Assembly (NCBI GenBank): GCA_910592005.1
Contig: CAJVPP010001681.1
Coordinates: forward strand, 1-18,491
Length of the DNA: 18,491 bases
Source: Funneliformis mosseae
Lineage: Eukaryota; Glomeromycota; Glomeromycetes; Glomerales; Glomeraceae
Reading direction: 5' to 3'
In this document: positions 1 through 8,344 of the stretch, one piece after another
How positions within the stretch are numbered: position 1 is the first letter of the stretch
How the letters are laid out: the number at the start of each line of letters is the position of its first letter
Program-made: the position numbers and the translations under genes
Notes under the pieces: generated by a model
What the model saw: only the letters and a program-made list of their open reading frames with translations
The model's database searches: none
What the model was told of the DNA's origin: nothing

Positions 1-77
1 AGTAGTGGTTTTCCATTCTGGTTACGAGCTCAACAATATTCGCGAAATATTGTTGACCTACAGGTTCGAATACCCGG
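1..77 (+). repeat. 77-bp hairpin repeat, copy 1
   Basis: First copy of a 77-bp unit repeated at 362-438 with only three differences. It holds a 9-bp stem (31-39 with 47-55) closed by a 7-base loop TCGCGAA, followed by GGTTCGAATACC (63-74), close to a Pol III B box with one extra base. In this copy only, bases 14-20 can pair with 75-81 as a seven-pair acceptor-like stem, but no D-arm is visible, so this is not called a tRNA. It may be a tRNA-derived SINE-like piece or the end of an unknown element. The window starts at its first base, so it may extend further left. Confidence 0.7.
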
Positions 78-361
78 AATGTTCATTTCTATAGACAAGT
101 GCTATATCGTATTGATAAGAAATTATCTCTACGAGGTCGTTCCTTTAATACTTTGACTCTTTAAGATCTGACTCTCACCCGCTCTTAGCACGAATTCCTT
201 ACTCTACAATAATACTTAGATTACTAATTCAACATTATTCTGTTTTTATCATACTAATAGGCGTACCGGTGGAATCGTGCAAATTTGAACCCTTCTTGAA
301 ATTTATTTGAACGCGCTATTCCCAAATCTTTTCGCTCTTTTGACCAGATTTTTGTTGAATT
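78..361. other. spacer between the two 77-bp repeats
   Basis: The 284 bases between the direct repeats are less AT-rich than the rest of the window. I see no open frame of useful length, no inverted ends and no recognisable motif. They may be the body of an element bounded by the 77-bp units, or unrelated DNA. Confidence 0.4.
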
Positions 362-438
362 AGTAGTGCATTTCCATTCTGGTTACGAGCTCAACAATAT
401 TCGCGAAATATTGTTGACCTACAGGTTTGAATACCCGG
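362..438 (+). repeat. 77-bp hairpin repeat, copy 2
   Basis: Second copy, offset exactly 361 bases from the first. It keeps the hairpin (392-416) intact. Two changes lie near the left end (GT to CA) and one changes TTCGAAT to TTTGAAT, a CpG-to-TpG transition. Homology stops sharply after CCCGG, and a coding-like frame begins two bases later. Confidence 0.7.
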
Positions 439-439
439 G

Positions 440-541
440 ATAGATTTATTTAAGGACATGCGGGAAATTGTTAATTACTGGCCCGAAAATCAAGAAGATC
501 TCATCCACGTTATCGTAGAAGCACCCGACGCCAGTAAGTGA
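440..541 (+). pseudogene. Crinkler-like N-terminal domain fragment
   Basis: A short frame reads IDLFKDMREIVNYWPENQED and ends LIHVIVEAPDASK before a TGA. The pattern of a YWPE/YFPE segment followed by hydrophobic IHVIVE and a proline resembles the end of the ubiquitin-like N-terminal domain of Crinkler (CRN) proteins, which are expanded in oomycetes and in Rhizophagus. There the preceding part of the domain would encode a beta-grasp fold ahead of a variable effector domain. Nothing upstream resembles that part, because the 77-bp repeat comes immediately before. A GTAAGT at 534 and a CTGATAG ending at 610 could bound a 77-base phase-1 intron; downstream the frame runs only briefly. The family call is from recall of motifs and is moderate; the fragment is too short to be functional. 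Confidence 0.42.
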
Positions 542-610
542 GTCGCAATAGATTTGTTCAACGCAAGTGAACTCGATAAGGCTTATTTCTTCTTTTCTTT
601 ATTCTGATAG

Positions 611-1231
611 CCACCCATCAACTTATTTCCGTGGAGAACCTTACGCTTGATCTTGGCAACTGTATTTTTTTTTGTGATTTTGATGTCGTACTCACAGAAA
701 TTGTTCTAGAACTTTTACTAATCTCATGTTCTACACACACTCCAGGCTCTGTGACGCTTGCTAACTTTTAAAAAATTCACTATTTTGGAAAATGTTGATC
801 AGATTATTATCTCGTTGAGACCTACCTCAGTGAACTCCCCAATAAAGTCGCTAATTACCTGCGAAACAATAACAAACTCATCAAACAGAAACGGCAGTTC
901 AAAAATGGTTCAATAATTTGATTTGTCTCAATTTGGCTCAAGATGGGGTGATTTCGTTGCAGAAGCTAGATTTGCGTAATGAAGTCTGCAATCGAATAAC
1001 TCGTGAACATATCAAGATACACGTGTAGGATATCTCAATGGATTAATGCCAGACCTCAGCATTTTTAAGACGGAAGATGTAATTTAATGAACTTTTTGTC
1101 AGACGCTTAATCAGATTATCCATTTAGGTATTAGCTTAACTCTGTCCGCACTATAGATTTGGGCCAGAGCTAATTCTGGCCAAAATCATAATTTCGGCCG
1201 GAGTTAAGATCACATTAAAATTCCAACGTTC
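611..1231. other. no gene recognised; weak coding-like traces
   Basis: No complete gene is visible. Between about 780 and 1035 several plus-strand frames stay open for 30-50 codons. One ends QDGVISLQKLDLRNEVCN and a stop at 1027-1029, suggesting a frameshifted remnant of an unidentified host gene, possibly the rest of the Crinkler-like gene. I cannot assign it. Confidence 0.25.
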
Positions 1232-1596
1232 TTATTCGATTAAAACAAAATGCGTGATTTGTATATTGAACAAATTTCGGAATAAAAGATTTAAAAGGAA
1301 TTTTACTGTAAATAAAGTTCGAATTTTATCCAATAAAGCATCAAGAATACTTTTTTTTTTTTCCTCAATTTACACGAGAGGAACTCCCATAATACTTTAA
1401 CAATTAGCGTTGGAAATAATTGTTGTTTTATAACCTTAATAATTTCTTTTTTTATAGTCCGATTGATTGCTAAGTATTGAAAGAGCGTAGAAATAACTTT
1501 TATAAAACTAGGTTCTGTGAAAACACTGACAACAATATTCTTAAATTTAGGCAGCATTAACAGAACCAGACTGAAGTTGTTAAAGCGAATCATCAT
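1232..1596 (-). CDS. small hypothetical ORF, probably frameshifted
   Basis: A minus-strand frame starts with two ATG codons at 1596, directly after an in-frame TAA. It runs 97 codons to 1303, encoding a hydrophobic and lysine-rich, apparently helical product without any domain I recognise. Near its end it crosses a run of 12 A (plus-strand T run 1351-1362). Downstream of this run the given frame becomes low-quality, while the neighbouring frame reads SILDALLDKIRTLFTVKFLL and continues to a TAA at 1232-1234, giving about 121 residues. A one-base change in the homopolymer (biological or sequencing) would explain this. It could be an exon of a larger eroded gene; no intron sites are convincing. 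Function unknown. Confidence 0.35.
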
Positions 1597-2422
1597 TTAG
1601 AAACTTTGGGATATTGTATTGTCCTCATTTAAATTATGAATCAAGGCCATATCATTAGGGTAGGATACGGTGTAAATTGTGATACTTTTAATTACGATTG
1701 TTATACTAAGTTAGAGCTAATTTTGAAGCTTAGACTTTAAGCTTGCCAGCCTAGACTTTAAATTCGTGTATTAAAATGCCGAACCGGACTTAAATATGAC
1801 AATTCGAATCTGATTGGAGATGTGCGAAATTTAATAATTCAATCATATTATACTGGTGAATACAATAATATCCTTGATTATAAATTTTTTAGAGTGCTGG
1901 CAAGATAAACGTCCAACTATGATTCGAGTGGTTGAAAAATTAAATTTAATTATTAAAAACAAAAACGAACGTGACGGAATATGATCAAAGGAATTCACCA
2001 CGCGTAAAGCGATACAAGATATAGGATATTATTTATGATGATGATATTGAAAGTTAACTATCACGAAATTAAAAAAAGAATAACATATTAAACACCTCAG
2101 AAGGATTCAAAGATATCGAAAGTTAAATAACTCTCCGATTCGAATATACTGAATTAACCAAAGTTACCGACATTTCCAAACTCCTGAACCTATCTTGACT
2201 GTACCAATGCCTTAATAACTTCTTACCAACTTTACCAAACTCGTAACTCATCTTTACTGCAACAATCCAAAATATTTAACTAACAAAAAATGTGCTTATA
2301 TATGAGGTGAATATATAGGGGGTCAACTGTATATTGGCTTAATGAATTTATACAATCAATTAATATTACGTTTATATTAAATTAAAAACGTCTGATCCAC
2401 AAGATAACTTTATAAAGAATAT
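1597..2422. other. AT-rich intergenic, nothing recognised
   Basis: No coding frame, terminal repeat or motif that I can support. A C-rich, G-poor stretch at about 2140-2280 contains loosely repeated pieces such as CCAAAGTTACC, CCAACTTTACC and AACTC, perhaps a degenerate simple repeat. Confidence 0.35.
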
Positions 2423-2505
2423 ACCTTTGCAATAGAAAGGGAGACAACAATAAAACAAAAATGAGTTAATGCCGAATCTGAACATATTCCACCTATTGCA
2501 AAGGT
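2423..2505. mobile_element. short MITE, family with 5871-6020
   Basis: The 83-base segment has perfect 13-bp inverted ends, ACCTTTGCAATAG at 2423-2435 and its complement at 2493-2505. Its interior AATGAGTTAATGC followed by TGAACATATT also occurs in the longer copy at 5871-6020, so the two are one family and this is a shortened derivative. No target duplication is clear. It is non-coding and would depend on a transposase elsewhere. Confidence 0.65.
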
Positions 2506-2806
2506 CTTAAATAGATGTTTCATTGTTATCATATTAGTCATTTATATTCCAGGAATTTAATCCAAGTAAAATGAAGAACTTTTTAATTTGAAATTCGGAT
2601 TTACAGTACACCGAATTTAATAAAACCTATTAGACCGAATATTCGGTTGTAATAAAACCGAAAAACTGAATTTCGATTAGTTTTATAATGTAACAAAATA
2701 TTTATTTCTTTGATTTAATTTAATATTATAAAAAGAAAAATAATAAGATAAAAATGTTAGATAAAAAAAAAAAAAAATAGAGAATAGATATAAATGTCGA
2801 AAATAT
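2506..2806. other. 3' flank of DUF4419 gene
   Basis: AT-rich DNA with no gene. Several CCGAAT/ATTCGG pieces between about 2585 and 2680 could form small hairpins. On the minus strand an AATAAA (plus 2701-2706) lies about 100 bases after the stop codon of the DUF4419 gene and is a candidate polyadenylation signal. A 14-base A run is at 2764-2777. Confidence 0.35.
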
Positions 2807-3861
2807 TTAACAATCGTCTTCTTCCGCAGTTTTATCATCAATGACGAACCAACCAATCACCGGCGAGACAACCACTTCATTAGAATTCTCGAGAAATTCT
2901 TGTTGCGCACCCAAAAATCCGGCAATGAATTTTAAACATAAACCAGTATTAGTTGTAAATGGGACTGCAACCCTTCCATCAGGAATTTCATACGGTTCAA
3001 TTGAATCACGAGTTAACTTTGTTCCATTCTTTTCATAAGGATAAAAAGCCATCATCCATCCACTAATATTACTAGGGCCTGAACCAAACGATCGTTGCGA
3101 GGCTATCATTGACCAGAACACTTCATCCACTTCACCTTTATAGGTTTCAATCAACTTGCAAATAACTGGCTCCAATCTATCCAACCAAAAATCGAGATCT
3201 AAATTTAATCGTCGTAATTGAATGACCTTTTCTTGTACCTTTTCCCAATCTTCTAAAGTACCCTCGAGAGTAACTTTAGGAATTCCGCAGCAAAAATGCA
3301 TTTTATATGAAAAATATGCTTTAACCATATCCAAAAGAACGATACGACTAGCGGTAAGCGAATTTTTTGTTGTAGTAGAAAAATCACATTCTAAAAGGGA
3401 TTTTATATCCATTTTCTCTACAGCTTGATCAGTTTTCACGACCAATCTATTTACCGCTTCAGGCCAATCTCCCTTAATTCTAGAAATGTTATGGGTTAAA
3501 ATATCATCGACTGAAATACTTATCTCTTTTTTGCCTTCATGATTAACAAAATAATAACGAAATTTTTCTGCATTATAATTAATATGATGACTAACTCCTT
3601 GTGCGATGGTTAACCAGATATCATCAGGCGATAAACGTAAATGTTGGTGGTTGTTGTAAGCATGAAGAATAGCCATTGCCAATCCATGAGAGGTCATCTT
3701 ATTTTTAAGCAGAGATCTTTTGCTTGGAGTTTCCTCATAATCAACTGAGATAGCGTGAACATTTGTATCGGGAAAAATTTCAGAAATTCTATCATTTATT
3801 GAAACATGTTCGTGAAGGTTGTTATCGAGATTAACCTTTTTGGTGAGGATGTGAGTAGTCA

Positions 3862-3862
<1 letters not shown>
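2807..3862 (-). CDS. DUF4419 family protein
   Basis: A 351-residue single-exon gene, the only one here that appears intact. It matches the DUF4419 family across its length: LSPDDIWLTI (77-86), CGIPKVTLEGTLEDW (192-206), FWLDRLEP (225-232), SGWMMAFYP (267-275) and GFLGAQQ (315-321). The family has no established biochemical function; it is common in fungi and expanded in some. No signal peptide or membrane segment is apparent, and the acidic tail EEDDC suggests a soluble protein. I chose the ATG at 3862 because the earlier in-frame ATG (3919) would add residues encoded only by a homopolymer block (KSFFFF then KKKKKK). A run of A directly precedes the chosen ATG. A candidate poly(A) signal lies about 100 bases after the stop. 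Neighbours are MITEs and pseudogenes, so no operon-like context applies. Confidence 0.88.

Positions 3863-3893
<31 letters not shown>
3862..3893. repeat. T19-A13 homopolymer block at the start codon
   Basis: Plus-strand T run 3862-3880 is followed at once by A run 3881-3893, ending at the DUF4419 ATG. In the transcript this would be 13 U, then 18 A, then AUG: a self-complementary leader. It could be a promoter poly(dA:dT) tract, a slippage product or a sequencing-length artefact. Confidence 0.75.
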
Positions 3894-4231
3894 GATTTTA
3901 TAGCATTACTTCCAGGCAAATTATTTCAGCCCACCACACCAGGAACGGGTTAATGAACTAACCATAGTTGGTGATTTCAAAATAAACGATCTACATTACC
4001 ATATTGATAAATGACAAGAATAAAATAGCTGTTTCACATCGTATTGTCATTGATTGATCAAATGACGATCCTCATTTGCATTTTTTATTTCCTGCTTTCG
4101 TGATTTAAAGGTTTTAAAATAAATATTAATACTGGTAATAAACTAAAATATTCATCTAATTATCAAAAATAAAAAATCGACTTTTAAGCTCTAAATTTAT
4201 TGAATGAATGTTTATGTGTTTTTGATGACTA
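3894..4231. other. upstream region of DUF4419 gene, nothing else seen
   Basis: AT-rich 5' flank of the minus-strand gene. No TATA element or other gene can be supported with confidence. The short stretch at 3930-3970 is GC-richer but has no useful frame. Confidence 0.3.
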
Positions 4232-4420
4232 TCCCTGCGTACCCATCAAAATGTCACGAAAATTCACGTGATATATTTTGTCACCGGTGTCACTTCCTAC
4301 GCATTTCTATGGGTACAGATAGCTAAACATTATTCGTCACTTTCCATACGTCACAAGTGCGCCATAATGAATTCCGTGAAGCCGGCCATTTCGTGACATT
4401 TTTTGATGGATACTCAGGGA
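4232..4420. mobile_element. 189-bp MITE-like inverted-repeat element
   Basis: Ends are inverted copies: TCCCTGCGTACCCATCAAAA from 4232 matches the complement of the segment ending CTCAGGGA at 4420, both continuing into TGTCACGAAA. The arms are about 30 bp with a few mismatches and a short A-run length difference. The interior is relatively GC-rich, contains further small palindromes (CACGTG, CACCGGTG) and encodes nothing. I could not identify a target duplication, so the exact ends are approximate. Confidence 0.6.
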
Positions 4421-4670
4421 AATTTAATAATAATTGTCGCATAATGGCAATATCTGATGAAAAGTTCACGGTCAAGAAAAGTAGTTATTAACAAAAACTT
4501 ACTTTCTTATTGATCCATCGTTATTATAAAATAAAAAATTTGCTTAAGTTAAAGGTGTGGGTTTAGCAATTTTCTAAATGTAAAAGGTAAAAAACCTGAG
4601 AAATTCGGAAATATTAAATATTTCGGATAAAATATAAAAGAGAATTAGCCGTTTTTTTTTTTCATTTTCA
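4421..4670. other. AT-rich, no gene; flank of Argonaute remnant
   Basis: No earlier Argonaute exon could be recognised. A pyrimidine tract TTTTTTTTTTCATTTTCAG ending at 4671 looks like the 3' splice site before the first recognisable PIWI exon, so this stretch may be remains of an intron. Confidence 0.3.
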
Positions 4671-5564
4671 GACGAGTACGTGAACGCTTTTGTTTTTGGA
4701 AGTAGTACCAACTATAATAATGGGTATACATGTTTTTCATCCTGCTCCTGGTCAGTGATGGCAAGTGACCCAAATGACCAGGCCATTCGAAGGTAATTCA
4801 GAAGTCATTTCAAAATGGCCAAATGACCTGGTCATTTGCCATCAATGCTCCTGGTAGTGATTGTACTCTTCCATCTATTGTTGGTCTAAGCACTTCCTGG
4901 ATGCAAAAGGATCTCGTTATTCCACTTCTATTCTCGTTCAGGCAGGTTTTCAGGTGACCTGCCTGGTATGGTCAAGGAATCAAGGAATTCTTAAAATTCT
5001 ATTACCAGACCTGAGGAAGAAAACCAAAATTATTTTATTATATCGAGATGGTATCTTAGATAATCAATTCAAAACTGTACTAGAATTATAACTACCGGAA
5101 ATTAAAGGTAAATATATTTTTTAAAAAAAATTATTTTATAGCAACAAATGCTCAAACACACCTTTTCACAACGCTTAGCCTTATGTGGATCTCTTGAAGC
5201 GAATTATAAACCAACAATAACTTACGTATTGTTCAGAAATGTCATCACACTCAATGAATGTAAGAAGTTCCGATAGAACAGGGAATTGCCTTCCAGGAAC
5301 AGTTGTTGGTTCGAATTTGACTTTTATGTTACAAGTCGTTCTAGTTTGATAGGAACCTCGCGTCCAAAACATTATCATGTCTTATATGATGAAAACCGTT
5401 TACCTGATTCACATCAAAACTTATCATACAACTTGTGTTATACATTTTGCACGGTCGCAAGTGCATTTTCTATAGTCCCAACAGTAAACTATGCTCATTT
5501 AACTTGCAGCAGAACCAGGTTTCATTTGGAAATGCTTTCTCTATATCAAAACTTCTATTTTTAA
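4671..5564 (+). pseudogene. Argonaute (PIWI domain) pseudogene fragment
   Basis: Argonaute proteins bind small RNAs and, through the RNase H-like PIWI domain, cut target RNA. Only PIWI pieces survive here, in order: PTIIMGIHVFHPAPG (4710-4752; family form GADVTHP), DAKGSRYSTSILVQAG, LLYRDGILDNQFKTVLE (to about 5085), NYKPTITYV, FEFDFYVTSRSSLIGTSRP, HYHVLYDENRLPDSHQNL, SYNLCYTF, SIVPTVNYAHL and SRTRFH. The second catalytic D (YRDG) and the final H (YAHL) remain, but the first D is H (codon 4729-4731). It is broken by frameshifts near 4890 and 4950-5010, by an in-frame TAG (5274-5276) and by an inserted MITE (4753-4847). A very short GT-AG interval, 5108-5141, separates two exons. The PAZ and N domains are absent. 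Family call is strong; it cannot make a functional protein. Confidence 0.85.
4753..4847. mobile_element. 95-bp hAT-type MITE inside the Argonaute remnant
   Basis: Ends are 18-bp near-perfect inverted repeats, CAGTGATGGCAAGTGACC on the left and CATTGATGGCAAATGACC read inward from the right. It is flanked by an identical 8-bp duplication CTCCTGGT (4745-4752 and 4848-4855). The CAGTG-type ends and 8-bp duplication are the hallmark of hAT transposons. Removing the element and one copy joins the proline-glycine codons of the PIWI motif to serine-aspartate codons in frame. The interior is mostly further inverted repeat and encodes nothing. Confidence 0.88.
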
Positions 5565-5870
5565 ATAAATCAAGTTTAGCTATTCGAGTAATTGTCTACA
5601 GTACATGCTTGCATGTTGATCGACGAATCAGATTTTGAGCACGTGTTGTCGATTTTGTAACAATATTCTAAAATGATTTTGTAATTTATTGGATATGTAC
5701 TAGAGTTTACAGTTTGCGGAGGACTTCGTCCCCCATTTAGCATTAAGTGATTGATAGCATATCAGTTTAATTATACTTAAATTTATTATACATGTATAAA
5801 TAAAAATATTTAGCAAAACATTTAATTATTTTTGATAAAAAAGAAGATATTTTAGTATTTGGATATATGG
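5565..5870. other. AT-rich, one GC-rich hairpin
   Basis: No gene seen. At 5718-5734, GGAGGAC, loop TTC, GTCCCCC forms a compact stem with one mismatch, in otherwise AT-rich DNA. A CATGCTTGCATG palindromic stretch lies near 5604-5615. Both may be debris of other repeats. Confidence 0.35.
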
Positions 5871-6020
5871 GACCTTTGCAATAGAATAGGGGAAAGGCTG
5901 GAAAAAATAAAAAATGAGTTAATGCTAAATTTGAACATATTTTGACCTAAAAATCATATTTTGGCATATAAATGTAAAATTGATTTTTTTCTGGCAGTTT
6001 CTCTCCTTATTACAAAGGTC
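5871..6020. mobile_element. 150-bp MITE, long copy of the 2423-2505 family
   Basis: The left end GACCTTTGCAATAGAATAGG is matched on the opposite strand by GACCTTTGTAATAAGGAGAG from 6020; the arms extend about 38 bp with mismatches and end in complementary GGAAAAAA-type and TTTTTTCT-type stretches. It shares AATGAGTTAATGC and TTGAACATATT with the copy at 2423-2505, which lacks about 65 interior bases. Non-coding. No certain target duplication. Confidence 0.65.
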
Positions 6021-8123
6021 GCATATTACTCAATCCAACTAAGTTTCTTTAAAAAATAAATCCTTTATTTTTCTTTTCTTATTACATACTTGAAACTATT
6101 TATAATCACTGCTATACACATTAATCAAAATACTAAAAAATTCTGAGATATATAACATTTTTTTTTAGTGAAGAAAAAAAAAAGTATTTTAATATGAAGG
6201 AATAATAATAATAAAGAACTTCAAAATATTTTCTCAGTGCAAAAGATTACCAAAATGTTATAGTTGTCATATATTATAAAGAAAGGAAATTAAGGATTAA
6301 TTATATAGAAGTAGATTATTTAAGACCAAGTTTTCTATCTGATAATAATTTAATAATACCTATTCTTATCTAGAAAATATACATAGATCAATCAGATTCA
6401 TCATTATCTAGAATAATAAGTAGAATATATTTTAAATCTTGATTACTTATAATAATCTATTTTGAATTCTTTATTAAAAATATCAAAACAAATGAAAGAA
6501 AAAGAAAACTAAAATATTAAAAAGATAAGATGAGAATAACATAAAAATAATATAAAAGGTAAAATTTATTATGCACTTTCAATTCAGAAATTTTGTAATT
6601 AAATAGATTTATTATAGCTGAATCAAAGATACAATTATAATGATTATTTCATCAATTATTAAAAGTTTCACAAAATGTAAAATTTTTATTGTTTTAGCAT
6701 TTTTTATATAATATACACCTAAAATAAACTTTGATAAATATTTTATCAAAATTCTTTTATTTTAATTTGAAAATAAGTTTATCATTAATATATGATCACA
6801 TTTTATAATAAACAAATTCTATCAGTAAGAATGTTTAAAGATGAGATCCATAATTATATTCCTAAATCTTTCTTATAGTAAAATTGAAAATAATAATTAG
6901 AATTATAAATTTCATATATTATTAATAAATCATTTGCTATATTAATAGATAGATGATAGTAAAATTACTTTAAATAAGGATAAAGAGTTATATAAACATA
7001 TGTAATATTAGCAATTAAGCAGTAAATAACTAATATATTTTCATGTTTACTATCACCTAACTATAAATTAATTAACACTAAATAGATTATATATTACTGA
7101 CAAAAAATAACTTTAGTAATCTTTTACAACTTTTTATAAAAAATTTAAATCTATATTTATAATCTAAAGTATCTAAAACAATTGAAATTGAAAAAATAAT
7201 TATCATTTTTCAAATAAGTTATGTGTTTAAAATACAGAATTAACTTAATACTGTATTTTTTTATTTTTATTTATTTAAACGAGTTAGAATATTTGTAAGT
7301 TTATAATTTAGCTTTATATTTTAGGTTAGCTTTCTTTAAAATTAAATATAGTATACAGTATATGAAAAAAAGTTTTCAGAATTACATTTTAATTTATTGA
7401 TATTTGAAAATAAATTGAAATAGTATAAAAATTAAAATATATATTCTTTATTATTATATAAAAAATGTTATTTAAACTTAATTAATAGCTTATATTATTA
7501 TCATTACTCACAATTATTTATTCTAACATACTATAAATTAAATTAATAAAAATTTTAAGATCAATTTCCTCCTACTCTTTTTGAATTATATTAAGAAAAC
7601 ATCTATAGCAATTTTTTTTTTACCAATGATATATTAATCTGTTTCTTTACACATTATTATATTAGTTTTATAACTTCAAATGAAATCTCAAAAGGGTAAA
7701 TAAAACTAAGACAATTACTCAAGAAATCACGAATGAGGATTCACAATAACGTCTAAAAATTGTTCTCAATAATAAACACGTGAGATAAATATAAAATAAA
7801 TACAAAGATAACTTAAAGATATTTCAGAAATTATGCTTCAGAGTCTCCAAGTCAATATAGTGAATCAATATAATATCATATAAGAATTTCACTAATGAAA
7901 GGAATTGCACAAATGCAAAAGGTCACAGATAATTTATATCAGTTTTAATGGATTTGCGAAGGATAAGTTTTATATTAGGTTAATTATACTTTTTTATTAA
8001 TATAATATATAAGTTCAGTATCTAAAAGACTAATATCTTGTCGATGCTGAGACTTAAAGAAAATTCAGAGATATTTATACATATTGAATAAATAATAAAA
8101 TAAACTAAACTAAATATATCAAA
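6021..8123. other. extremely AT-rich stretch, no gene recognised
   Basis: About 2.1 kb of very AT-rich DNA full of stops in all frames. I can support no gene, terminal repeat or RNA. The only coding-like trace is at 7817-7948, described among the findings. The composition matches the decayed transposon remains that follow, so this is probably older debris of the same sort. Confidence 0.4.
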
Positions 8124-8330
8124 GGAAATAAAATTGCCATTTGCTAGGTAATAAAGTTATCGTGTTAATAAAATTGCCAGATCTGCAAGTAACTAAATGG
8201 ACATCTATGATCTATGTAATCATCAAAGGCAATAAAATTGACATCTAAGGATTTACATAATTAATCGATAGCAATAAAATGGACAAAATGATCTTTATAG
8301 AAGATCTACATAGCAATAAAATTAACTTCA
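8124..8330. repeat. degenerate ~42-bp tandem repeat
   Basis: The motif GCAATAAAATTGACAT recurs in degenerate form near 8124, 8146, 8164, 8188, 8228, 8270 and 8312. Spacings are 40-42 bases when alternate copies are compared, with a half-step of about 20 in the first part. The intervals also share ATCTATGATCTACATA-like pieces. This fits an eroded minisatellite or the subterminal repeats of the Tc1 remnant next to it. Confidence 0.6.
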
Positions 8331-8344
8331 TATTCTACTAATTA

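Noticed and set aside
1..81. A genuine tRNA gene (B-box-like motif, 7-base hairpin loop, acceptor-like pairing)
   Set aside because: There is no D-arm, the central stem is nine pairs instead of five, the T-arm does not pair well, and the second copy cannot form the acceptor stem.
2841..3428. Plus-strand open frames within 2841-3038 and 3222-3428
   Set aside because: They are antisense shadows of the DUF4419 gene with no independent features.
3863..3919. Upstream in-frame ATG extending the DUF4419 protein by 19 residues
   Set aside because: The extension is encoded by homopolymer runs only (Phe then Lys repeats) and has no family counterpart; the ATG at 3862 fits the domain better.
5181..5378. 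Minus-strand frame of 65 codons
   Set aside because: It lies opposite the Argonaute pseudogene, whose plus-strand frame is clearly the homologous one.
5435..5638. Plus-strand frame of 67 codons overlapping the Argonaute end
   Set aside because: It is an alternative frame; the Argonaute motifs SYNLCYTF and YAHL are in the other frame.
8124..8330. CRISPR array
   Set aside because: The repeats are degenerate and AT-rich, spacing is irregular with a half-period, the context is eukaryotic, and there are no cas genes.
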